Shown here piece after piece: positions 47,132-59,300 of a stretch of DNA of 64,000 bases (within the stretch, counting starts at the first letter, position 1; the number at the start of each line of letters is the position of its first letter). A model generated the notes under the pieces. The model saw nothing but the letters and a program-made list of their open reading frames with translations, did not search any database and had not been told where the DNA came from. A program made the position numbers and the translations under genes. Source of the stretch: Synchiropus splendidus (Eukaryota; Chordata; Actinopteri; Syngnathiformes; Callionymidae). Where the stretch lies: the NCBI RefSeq assembly GCF_027744825.2, contig NC_071348.1:12371563-12435562 (forward strand), in the 5' to 3' direction.

Positions 47132-50100
47132 TTAATCCCATCTGTCACTGCTGCTGTCACAAGTGGTGGGTACATCCGGATGGTGCCATGAGTCTGTGTT
47201 TGTGGGTGAGATGTTGAGGCTGGTCAGCACCTCCTCCGCCGACTTGCCCAGCATGCCCTGCATGTCGCACACAAAGCGGTAGACATAGCGTTTTCCTGCT
47301 GTTTTGTGGATGATGTTCTTGTGGTAATAGTAGCGCAGGCCTCGGCTCAGCTTCTCGTAGTTCATCTTGGGCTTGTTCTTGCACTGACCCCAGCGCTTGG
47401 CCACCTGAGGGAGAGGTGCATGAACTGAATAAACAAATCCTCATTCCCATTTCCGACACCGGAGACTCATTCATACCTCTGAGGGATCAGACATCTTAAA
47501 CTCCCAACCGTCCCCCGTCCAGGATATGAAGGTGCGACAAGCTGAGTCCAGAAGTAGCTCTAGTAAGAACTGCCACAGCTGGATCGGACCGGAACCTGCA
47601 GGAAATTATGTGAATCTATGTTCAAAATGGCACAAAAAATGCAGCAGAACAATAATAAGGAACTATACTTCTGAGAATCATCAAGTACCTGGATATGCTG
47701 ACATTCCTGTCACATGACTTTCCCTCTCAGGCCTCTGTAGGTGTGTGTTCTTACGCTTGACCACACGGGGGCAGTAGTGCTCCGCCGGACGGGGGCCAGA
47801 GGTAGCTGGACAGGCTTGGGGCCGTGGGTGTGGCAGCGGGGCCGCGAACGGTGGAGAGGGGTATTCCGGCCAAAACGAAGAGGAGTCGTACAGCTCAGCG
47901 GAGTGAGCTGGACAAAGAGGAGGATTACACTCTGATCAACAAAGGCTGAGATATTCGGGTCTTACCTTGAACTTTCCCTGTGAATGGACTGTGGCCACCC
48001 TCCATGACTGGACTGAACTGACCAGTCTGGGGAACCAGATTCTGGTAGGTCTGTGCAGAGTCCTGGTATGACAAGGTCTGAGACTGGTCCACTATAACAA
48101 CAATGAAAAGTATCAGCCAACTGCATTCACATAAGTCATCACACACTGATGTCAGAAACCCACCATGTGGATACGAAGACCACCAGTTACACTCCTGGTA
48201 TGAGTCCAAGTTGTAGAGAGCTCCGTCACTAGCGTTTACTGGGGAGGAAAAAAAGATCTTGTGTTTAACTAACCAGGAATTCATTGCAACAATGATGATT
48301 GCAAACCTTTTTGAACTGTACTAAACTTTGCATTACTGCTCACCTTTGGTGGCGTCCTGGTAGCTGCTGTCCGCCTGGAACTGCGGCTGCGCTGGAGTTT
48401 TGCCATCTAACAGAAAAGACAGGTCTTCAGGGTAGTCTGGGGGGGTCAAACACAGTCCAGGTTGACGGGTCAGTGAGGAAGAGCTGGGTGATGCTGTGCT
48501 GCCTGTTTATGGGATTGTGTTACTGAAGTCATACGATCTGTTTATACTAGCAGCTCGACATCCATTTTTTAATCGCGTATGCTAAACCCACATCACTTGA
48601 AACTAAAATATTGAAAATTACAGCAGATTAATCATTCAGGAACAACTCCAGGAGAATATAACAAATAAATAAATTAATTAGACGTGTTTCTTCATCACTG
48701 GGGCACTTCCACAGGTGTATCAATATATATACTTTTGCAACTCATTATATGAATTTAATGCACTTGAATCAACAATATGCTGTTTGATAAATAAAATAAA
48801 AATTGAACATATCACAATAAAAGAGCCTTTGATTTCACCAGTTATGAATAGGTGTTATCTCGCAAAGGGATTCTTATTTCAACACTTCAAAAGCTGGACT
48901 TAAAGCACATTGCTTGGGTGAAAACATAACAGGTGGAACTCATTGGACAACAATGGTTTGACAGTGGCCGTTCATTTTATACAGCGTTGTTAAGAACATG
49001 CCACCAAGGCTTGGTGTGCTTGTGAGGTCAGCACAAAGAAGGATTAAAGTTTGATATTTTGATATTTTCATCAGCCAGTTAGGCAATAGAATGTGTTATT
49101 ACAGCCTGGTAGCAGTGTATTTGTCGCAGGTTTGTTTACTGTTGAATCAGTATCAACCACTTAAGATCATCTCAGGATTTTAGCAACTCAATGAATGGCG
49201 GAAACGGGAGCGGGAGGGGGAGGAAGACAGGAGGAAACGCCAGCAGAGGGAGTGTGACAGAGTAGTGATGGAGGGACGGGAGGGGGACTCTAAATCTGTT
49301 GGAGAAGGAAGTCTGGAGTCCAGGATTAGCGGGGACGCAGACAGGGGAGTGACATGGAGGGAGTCTTTAACCTGACCACCCTGCTTCTTTTGCAGACATC
49401 AGCCCATTCACGTATTATTCACGCCCACGGTTCTGACACTGGGCTGGGTGTCAAGGTCCCATTGAGAAAGTTCTGACAGATGTGAAGGGACTGACTGTGA
49501 AAATATTTCCTCTGTCCTTCAGATGCTCAGGTTCACAGGAAACAGACTGCGCAAACATTATGAATCTCTATCATCATGTGTGTTCAGGCTCAGAGGGGAG
49601 GTTTTCTCTTCCAGTCATGTGATGGAGAAATACTAGCTTTGCCAATTGATGCGTTTCAACACGTACAAGTATATTAGGTGTATATGAGCTGTATGACACT
49701 CACCATAAGATGCAAAATCGAATCCCACCGGCACTTCCTGGGTCCGGAAGTCATCTGTGTAATAAGAACTTTGGCAAACTTCCATCTGTGAAGAGACAAG
49801 CAAAACATATTAGGTCAGTTTTTCTTTCCTTCTTTATTTTTTTATTTAAATTCTAAAATAATTTAGAGGGTTTTTTTTAAGGAATCCCAAGGAAGAGGCA
49901 GTAAAACACCAGTTAATGTGTAAGATATAGAAGTATACAAATCACATTCAATTTAATAATAATCATTTTTCAACCAATCCAATCTTACTCACATTGAACT
50001 GTTAAAACGTAGCACATTAATAAAAATATTTTTTCTGTGGTAAACACAATGATCAGAAGTTAAGTATATTCAGTGGTAATTGTGATACTTTACCAAGATA

Positions 50101-50639
50101 GGAGCGTTTCAAGAGTGTTACAAAACAAATGGTCTCTCCTAGTCTATATTTGGGATTGGCCGGAAGTAGGATAAATATCCTGTATATAGTTTTAATTCAT
50201 TTAATTCACTTGAGCAACTCATTTTAACAACTGCACATTTTTGATCCAAGCAATTCCCATCCTGTAATAAATATGAAATGAGTCCATCTGCAGGCTTTTG
50301 AATTAACTTCATTCTTAAGACAAAAACAGAAAAAAGTAAAAATCCATTTGTGGTTATTAAATTTAAAATCTAAACTTAATCTCTGTTTAATATCCTGAGG
50401 AACAATATAATCCAATTGACAACCATCTCTATTGCTCTAATGTTTTCGTTTTAAATCCAAGTTTGAAGGATTGGTTCCTGACTCATGAATGAACCAGAAA
50501 CCAGCTGAATCAAGTGGAAATAAAGTATTAAAATGCTTATTCTTAGCAATATTCAAGTGACAAAACAAAGCCCGGAATCCAAACTCACCTTCATGTTGGT
50601 GTTTTTGCTCTCGGAGTTTCCACTTCTGTCCCAGTACAT
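47132..50639 (-). CDS. etv2: ETS transcription factor Etv2 (Etsrp-like)
   Basis: Eight exons with consistent phases give 323 residues: 50589-50639, 49704-49785, 48344-48436, 48164-48238, 47966-48091, 47755-47907, 47477-47595, 47132-47404. The N-terminal half is Ser/Tyr/Gln/Pro-rich and acidic ([12 protein letters not shown]), fitting a transactivation region; there is no pointed domain. The ETS winged helix is at about 198-283: [20 protein letters not shown], then the recognition helix [20 protein letters not shown] and [18 protein letters not shown] in place of the YYYDKN of Ets1/2, the missing pointed domain and the position beside a Fli1 paralogue all indicate Etv2. It is a master regulator of blood and endothelial fate. 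gramd1a, scn1b and etv2 all have human counterparts on 19q13. Start at [10 protein letters not shown]; an internal ATG opens exon 2 ([10 protein letters not shown]). Confidence 0.92.
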
Positions 50640-50684
50640 CCTTCTCTCACTCAGCTGAAGCGCGCGGCACTGTGCGCGGCCCCG

Positions 50685-50691
50685 TTATAAA
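50685..50691 (-). promoter_or_regulatory. etv2: TATA-like box of etv2
   Basis: TTTATAA on the minus strand, 46 bases upstream of the ATG and embedded in GC-rich DNA; it would give a very short 5' UTR if used. Confidence 0.45.
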
Positions 50692-50766
50692 CGCGCAGCC
50701 AGAAGAGGGCGGGGCGCGCTCACGCTTCGGCGTCGTGACTTGTGCTCAGGTTTGTTTAACTGGCCG

Positions 50767-50783
50767 TGACGTCACCCCGCCCC
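50767..50783 (-). promoter_or_regulatory. etv2: CRE and GC box upstream of etv2
   Basis: A perfect palindromic cAMP-response element TGACGTCA (50767-50774) abuts CCCGCCCC, a GC box for Sp/KLF factors, 128 bases upstream of the etv2 start codon and about 80 bases upstream of the TATA-like box. Such CRE sites bind CREB/ATF proteins. Function here is inferred from sequence and position only. Confidence 0.55.
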
Positions 50784-51426
50784 TAACCCAAACATTCATT
50801 CATAAAACAACCATCACACATAGTGACGTGACGACAAGGCGACATACCTAAAATAACATCGATATTGCTTATCACAATTGTTTTACTTCCAACTTACAAT
50901 ATGTAACTATAATAATGTATAAAGATTACAGACAGCTTTTAAAGTGGCACCATGTACCAAGGTTCTTAAATCTTTTTTGCGCAGAAACTGCAGCGTGGGG
51001 TAACAAAAGTTAAGATTTGTTTAGATTTAAAATAAATACATAAATAAACGAGAAATAAAATATTGTGTCCATTGAGGAGAATCGAATTAATCGTCGCAGA
51101 TGTCTGTCGCTGTCTGGGTCAACACAAAGAAGAATGTGCGCGTGTTCATTTGGGGTGAACTTATTATGGGATGGTGGTCAGTCTGATTTTGTCTGGACTT
51201 AATCATGAGCTGCTGTGTTTTAAAAAAAAAAAAAATCTGCGCCCTAATGAGAAGAAAGGAAGAGCGAAACAATCTGTTTCTTGAGAAACCATTTGACAAA
51301 ACAATGGCGAACACGAGCGCACGCACACACACGTTGCTGAAAGTCTGAAATCAATGTGTGAGTGGTCGCAGAGATAAGAGTGAGCCCTGGGTCTTATACA
51401 AACAAGCAGTCCAGATATTCTCCCGT

Positions 51427-51527
<101 letters not shown>

Positions 51528-52888
51528 GGAAAAGTGGAGTCGGGTGAAGTCGTGCGCGTCGGTGGGAGACAGGAGTCGTGATTGGGGTCTCCAGCTCAAA
51601 ACAAGGACACAAGTGGGGTAAAGTTACTCAAGAGGTGATAAAGTTCAGTCTGGTGTCAAGATTTACTGATAGCACCAGCGAGGGTAAATCTGATCAGCAG
51701 AATCGGGGATAAATACAAGATTATATTTGACACTATTAACGCTCTGCTTTTCATTTGACTGAATAAATGCGTGCGCCACTTTGTGGATTGATCTGAATTC
51801 TAAATAAACAGCACGCCATAATGAAGAATAACACCCCAAAAATCGGGGGGACAGGCTGCAAATTCAACCTATGTATAAGATAACGATAAGAGATTAGATG
51901 AGATAGCGACGTCCTTAATTCGGCCTCGGTGAGAAGTCAAAGTTAAATCCACTTAAAGTGAATTCTACGGTATGACTTCCCTTGTGAGAGTCAAATCAGG
52001 ACTGGGAAATGTTATGCATCAATGTGGTGTACGCAACTACAACAATAAAACCAGAACAACTTGCTTTAAATAAATCCTATAGAGAATCGAATCCTTTATA
52101 GCAGATAACTGATATTAATGCCAAGACGATTACAGTAAAAAAAAAAACAATAGATATGTAGTTTAAATGATAGGCGGATATTATTTTGACTCGAAACAAC
52201 AATTATAACTATCTGAATATTCCACGAACTAATTTGACACTCATTTTAGTATGTATTAATGGGTAGTCATTATTGATGAAAGAAAAGGTGTGTCAAATGC
52301 TGAATAAAAACTATATTTAGAGAAGGAAAGTAAACTGTTAAAGGGGAATAAATGTAATACAATGCCGAAGTGAAATGTCAATAAGCTTCGGTCAGATTAG
52401 AGCACTGAAACTTGTCAGCATCCCATATAAATGCTCCGTTTCCTCGACGAACAAAAATATTTTTATTCGGAAGAGCTTGAATTCTCAGCCCCCTTACCTC
52501 CTAGTACTGGGCTGCAACACTGGTTCTCCTAAATGTCGTGATCTAGAACAAACTATTTTAAAATACTGTTTGTGTTTTAAATGTCTAAATCCCCCCTTTC
52601 CCCTTTCTAAGAAAAAGGCAAATTGACAAACTTTAAAAGGCTACACACTGAAGATATTTCTGCAGAATTTAGTTCTCAGCATCGGATCCATCCTGGTCAT
52701 CTCTCAAAAATCATGCTCTTTTTCAAGTCTTCTTTCTTTTTATTTTATTGCAGTGCTGGTTTTCGTAATGGCTGTAAAGATGTGGAAGCGCTGCCTGGAC
52801 GGACGGTGCGTAAAACACCTAAAACTTGACCATCAGCAGTTTAGATTCATGAGAATAGATTGAGAGCACTGTAACTTCACCTCGCATA

Positions 52889-52945
52889 CTAGAGAGAGAA
52901 AGAGAGAGAGGAGGCGGGAGAGGAGGGGGGGAGAGAGAGAGAGAA
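52889..52945. repeat. GA-rich purine tract upstream of fli1b exon 1
   Basis: Imperfect GA and GGA repeats about 175-230 bases upstream of the fli1b ATG, probably in its promoter or 5' UTR; such tracts can bind GAGA-type factors. Confidence 0.8.
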
Positions 52946-53119
52946 CTTGTCATCCGGTTTATGGTCTGTGCGCAGAAAAAAAAATCTAACTGCAATGTTT
53001 TGCGCCCTACAGTCAATGCAGCCCTGCATGGTTCGAAGACGATTTGCTGTTTGACGGTGAAATAAAGTGCGAGATTTCCAACAAATCGAGTAAATGACAG
53101 AGAGAGCTGGGCTGCTGTG

Positions 53120-56100
53120 ATGGACTGTACCATAAAGGTAAGAGTTTGATGCGTTTTTATCGGCGTGAAAACGTCCACATCCACCCACAGCGGAGTGAGA
53201 GAGTCCCCACTCTTTCCTTCTTGTACAAAATTTCCTCTTCCTTCCCGTTCGTGGTTGAATGTCGGCTCTATAATAACACAACTAACCGCTACATCTTTAC
53301 ACTCCGATACTTGCCCTAATTGGAGGACGATTTTACGCGTAAAAAACAGAATTTATTTTGAATCCACATTCAATTTTAAGACAGAAAGAGAATAAAAACA
53401 GGGATACAAAGTTTTTTTAGTCTATAAAGAAGAGACTTTTTTGAATTATTTTGAGTTGAAAGAGATAATGCGGGAATTTAATTATAAATGCGCGCAAAGC
53501 AGGTGTCCGTGAAGGCGTCATGGATCAACTTGGGCGCAGTTTTCAACCGACGAAAGGATCCATTTCCATCAATGACCGGTATTTCATGTTTAATATTCTT
53601 ATTTTTTGTCAACTTTATGGGTAAACATGGCCAAGTAGAACGAAACACTCGCATATTTCAATGTGCGAATATCACGTTTACATTCAAGTGAATAAAGTTG
53701 GATGTGTTTGGCTTTGTCACACCAGCGCGTGAACTACACGATGTTTCTCTTTTATTTTAATGACATGAGCGTTTATCTGGCACCATTTTATCGTAAACGA
53801 GGCGTCTTGTTGCGCAATTGGGTTTAAATTGAATCTGTCGACAGATCAGACGTTAAAACCCAAATCACGTAAAGTCTAGTTTAAACAGCAAATTCGTGAT
53901 GTTTTATACGTCAAATGCTTTCAAAATAACAGCCCAGAAAAAGTGAATGAAAAGACTTGCTAAAGTGAAATAACGCGGAGTTCTTCGGTGAGCAAACACA
54001 ATTGCGATTATCCACAAAGTTTTTCTTTGCTCGCAGCAGATTGTGCTCAGAGTTATTTTAAGTATAATTTATTGCTGCAAACGGGAGCTCTTGTCAGGTG
54101 TCGTTATCTGAACTCTGCAGGCTTCCGGTCTCAAACCTCAGACTTTCCGCGCACATTTCCGCACTCTGGACCTGAAAAAATGTCAAAAACAGCAACAAAG
54201 ACTTTGGCTGAGACGCACAAACGTCCACCGAGAAAAGGGATTGAGGCCTGTGAATTGTGTTTGTCACAGAATGCTGCTTGAGTGTTTGCAAAATCAGCTG
54301 GATTTGACTTTTACTTCTGCTTTTTGGCACTTGCCTCAGACTTTGTCTTTGCACAACTTCGGCTCTGGCCTGCTGTCGCGAGCTCAGGCCTCGCACTAAC
54401 ACACAGACAGAAGCCAAGAGGAGGCCAAACGAGGCTTTCCTTGGGTGGCTTCGCTTATATTAACGCGAAAAATATGCTTCATAGAAATTAAATAAAAGCA
54501 TGAAAATAGCATTTGCAACAAACGCCCTAGATGGGGCAACAAATAAATAGTGATAGTGAGTGTAATAAATAGTAACTGACCAGTTCACTTGTGAATATGA
54601 GTTTTAAAATAAGGAAAACACAACGAAAAACAAATGTTAGCAATATATAAACTCCATCTTCTTTTAGTCTATTATTTTTATCATTAATAGAAGCTACATT
54701 TATATCGCATTTTAAACGGCAAATACTTTTTAAGTGCATCATGTGGTAAATAATGCATCATAAATATAGTACTTAAATGACGGAGACGCATGATAGGTTA
54801 CAAGTTGCTAAAGATAAATAAATAAACAAATTTGCAATGCAAATTCAGCATGAATATTTTCCTAAAATGGGCAGAACCAGTGGAGAAAATTAAACAATAA
54901 GTTTGAAACCATTAAAACTCTTCATTGGGTCTCAGTCAGACCCAAATTTATTCATGATCTAATACTTCATACATGAAATCCACTGACCATGGATTACAAA
55001 ATAAATGGGGCTTTAATGTGATGGCCTATCTTGTAATCTAAAGACCGTAAACTGAGCATGTGCAAAACCGAACAGCTGCGTGTTCAAGTTTGGCTACTTA
55101 ATAAGGCGATTAGTCATACAAATACTCCTCCACCCTGACTGTTATGATCATGCATATTCAAGTGTCACTTCTGTCTTACACTTACAAACGATTCACAACG
55201 CACCTCCAGCACGGCTCCTCCTGTTTTAAGTGGGTTCAACAGTCCTGTTGCTGACGTTCCTCATGAGCATTCTGTAACCAAAGAAACTATACTGATCGAG
55301 TCATCGTCAAGGTATTGTCTTCCAACCCTCGCTGAAGTATCACACCATAGCTGTATTCAAATGAACACTTTAAACTCAGAAATTCAGGAACAGAGGACTT
55401 AACTTAAAATGCAAAAACCTCAAACGTAGTAGAGGAGCTTCAATGGAAGATACACACTACTGGCGACCGAATGGAAATGAGAGGGAGATAAGGGTTGAAT
55501 TAGTCAGCGAGTTTATAGGTATTTGACAATACTGTGTAAATACTTATGGCATTTAGCCGAGCATCAGCACTCGCCTAAAACACTTTCTAAAAACAATAAA
55601 TCACTCATATTATTTAAAGCCAGGTAACTGGACTTAAGTCTTTTATTGTCACTTCACATTTTGTACACATTTCATTTGATAATAGGCAAACTCAAGGTGA
55701 GGATAGCACCAACGCAAGCTCATACAAGTCAGTAGTTTATAAGTTCAAATAGGTTAATTCATTCACATCGGTTTATCAACAATATGAAATTAAAACACCA
55801 AAAAATACTGTTAAGCTTCTGATATATGACACAGGTACTGTGCGATCACGGGAGCTGGCCAGAATTTTCCCTGTAAAAAAACATATGAGAATGGAAGATG
55901 TATGATGCCATTACTGACATCACTTAACTTGGCTTTCTTACGGTTTAGTATTGCTCTAAAATGCGGCACACGATCAAATGATCAACAACTGTATTATTTA
56001 TTTAAAGGCAACATTATCAATCTGGAGATGCCATCTGTGAACGGGCAAGCAGAGATGCAAACTGCTGTTACAGCGTCACCATGTAGGTTTATCTCCAGGT

Positions 56101-56263
56101 TAACAGGTTCAGGCAGGATGTTGTTATGACCACATCCTCCAGAGAAGGTTGCACCAGAACTGACTGCAGGACAACAAAACAAATCTAAACTTGTACTTGG
56201 AACAAGGTGCATGATTTAAATTGAATATAAAGTTAAGCTCCTGAGGGACATACATACATATAT

Positions 56264-56313
<50 letters not shown>

Positions 56314-59300
56314 CTACAGCTTGTGACTAGGCTCATCTCCACTTAGCAGAGGTTGTTTGGAGGAGTCTGTGCAGATGCATTACAGTGACACTCACTTCCA
56401 CTGACTCAAACTGAGGTCATTCCTCAGCTTAACACGCACCTCAGTTATATTCTGGTTTCTTTTAAGAACTCTCTTGGTATAACTGTATACCAGACCCACT
56501 GACTTTCCTTGTTTAGAAATGATGTCATACCAGTAGGAAAACCTTTAATAAGACAGAGGCACAGCAGCAGTATGGTTGGTACTAGAGCTTCTGACCAGTA
56601 CTAAATACTAGAGCTCCATCTTAGGTATTTATTTGAAAACATTTCCTCTAATCTACTCTATAGCAAAGTAGTGTCGGTGCTTTCACTCCATATTGAAGAA
56701 TATTGATATCATTTTTTGTGTAGGCATTTGAGCAGTTAAATACTTAAAAAAAAAAAAAGGTCCAGGACCTTTTTGTCAGAACAAAATTCTCATCTTCACC
56801 AAAATGTATTAATGGTAAATATACTTGAATCAGTATAAATCAAATAGATAAAAAATGAAAAAAAGGAAAATATATGAATTGGGTATTTTCATTTGTTATA
56901 ACCCCCAACACATATTTATAAATAATCAGTTTGCGAGCAAAATGCATGAAGAAAAATACTATCATGGCTCTGCCATTGAAAATGGTTCAAAAATAACTTA
57001 TGATGATGATGGTCAGTTGGCTTCTGATGTATACAATATAACAACAACGGTAATTCCAACATCTGTTTCATATCTCTTAGGACACTAATGTATATTACGT
57101 TTGAAAATACTTAACTTGTAGTTTTATGTGCCTCATGAATATGCTCTCCATATTTAATGCTGAATTACAGGGTCCATTATTATTGACCAAAAGACCTTGC
57201 TAGCTTTATAAATATTCTATAATGTAGTAACAATTATAGACACAATAAAATGCACAGCAGCATCAAGTGAACTTCATATAACATCTTATACTATTTAGAT
57301 CTATATCATTGCAAAGCAAAAACCCCATGAATGCTTCCCAAAATGTTGGAATTTCAACCAATCTTCAGGACATTAACTTTAAAAAAATATCAAATTTTAA
57401 AGCCGCTAAATTGCTTAAAAGTCAATCGCAGATGATGAACAAAGACAGTATGAATAGTTGAGGAAGCAAATGAAGTGAGAGTAAATGCATGACATTGGGG
57501 ACCAAGCCAAAAGGTTGTGGAGGACTCTCTGGTGGCATTTTCCTGAGATAAATATAAAGTATCAGATAAAGTCCAACCACTCGCAAATGTGTTTTTCTGT
57601 CACTGAGCAACAAGGCCAATTCTACGAAACACGCTGAACAGGAAGTCAGTTGTGTGATTAGCGGTTAGGCCACACTTTAGTATATTTGTATCACTTTGCA
57701 GATGACACAGACGAAAGACACAAGCGGGTGGAAAAGAGCGGGAGTGAGTCGTTGAAACCTGGCGATCTGTGCAGGTCTCCGCCACGTGTGACGGTGCGAT
57801 CGGTGACACGCATCAACGCATCGCAGCCTCTCATGACAGTACAAATGTTGTATCATGCTTCAGACTGCTGTTTCACTTCTGCACTCAACTCAGGGCATAA
57901 ATAGAGGAGGAGTGGGTGAAAGAGGATGCACAAGACAGTGATGCCTCAAAGACTAAGAGTCGAATAACTAGGTGACAATGAGATGCGAGTACAGTTTAGC
58001 CACACAATATTTCGCTGCACATTTATCTCAAAACAATGGTCAAAACAATTAGATAGCAATAATGATAAATTTGGTGAAGAAAACTGTCGTGTAATCCTCA
58101 TCTTAAATCGACATCTCAAAGCATCAGTCTATTATCTTAACAATAAAACAGTCGGGCCAATTCCACTCTCTTTCATGGAATTAGCATTAGTCAAATGGTT
58201 TGAATAGGGCTGTCAACAGATTCAACATTTGTTTACTCCAACAACACAATATAGCTGATACTGTCAGGAACATTGTTCAACAACATGCTAAAAGCACAAT
58301 AATTTAACTGCCTGGCCTAAAAAACACCACAACAAAAATGGAGATCGCACTCGGGAAGGTTCTTATAGTTTGGATTGACAAGGAAGTGAAGGCTTTCTGT
58401 GTTTTACACGTGTTAATTTAAAAACGTCTCTCTCTTTATTCAACTGAAACTCATGATATCCAATATAAATGTTTGGGAAAAAGCCAGGATGAAGAGCTCT
58501 TCACTGCTGAGGTAGAGATGGGAAGGACCAACCCTGTACTTGGGTACAGCTCTGTACTTCTCTTTCCTATTGTTGGAGAATGACTGCACTCCACTACGTA
58601 AATGAGTCTTGATGTCCTCCGATGGTAGCTGCGAATACCCTGAGCCTTGTCAAAAGAATCTTCTGGCATGACTTGAAAACTAAACTTGGCATTCAAAAGA
58701 CTATGCATGTTTCATCTCTGCTTGCGGAGAAGCTGATGGAACAAAATATTTGTGGCAGCAAAATTCACTACAACACGTTTTTAACACGTACATTTTAACA
58801 GCTCTAGTTTTTAAAGATGAAAATTTCCAACAGACTCAGAGCTAAACACTGCGAAATATCCATAGTTAATGTCACACTAGTAAAAAGCTGATTCTTCACT
58901 TGTGCTTGTTGGCTCACATGGTTCCACTTGAAATCAAGCCTTTATCTTGCTTTCACATGTTCAAACAGGATCATAGTTTAGTCACTTTCTTGGAAGAGTT
59001 GAAAGGACGCTTAAGCCAGGCCCAAGAGTCAGATGCAAGGGACACCCTGGACAGGTTGCCAGTCCATCACAGGACACACAAAGAGCCATATCTCTGTATT
59101 CTTCTAGACTGGGTGAGGAAACTGAAGTAACCGGAGGAAACCATAACTCTACATAGAAAGGTCCTGAGCTCATCCCTCCGTCCCTCCAATAGAAACAAAG
59201 AAAAAAAGCAAGTGCCTGAATATCACTTGACTCTATAGCATTAGGAAATACTATGTATTCAAGTGATATGGACGGTTGGTCAAACTTAAAGCGCCTGAAA

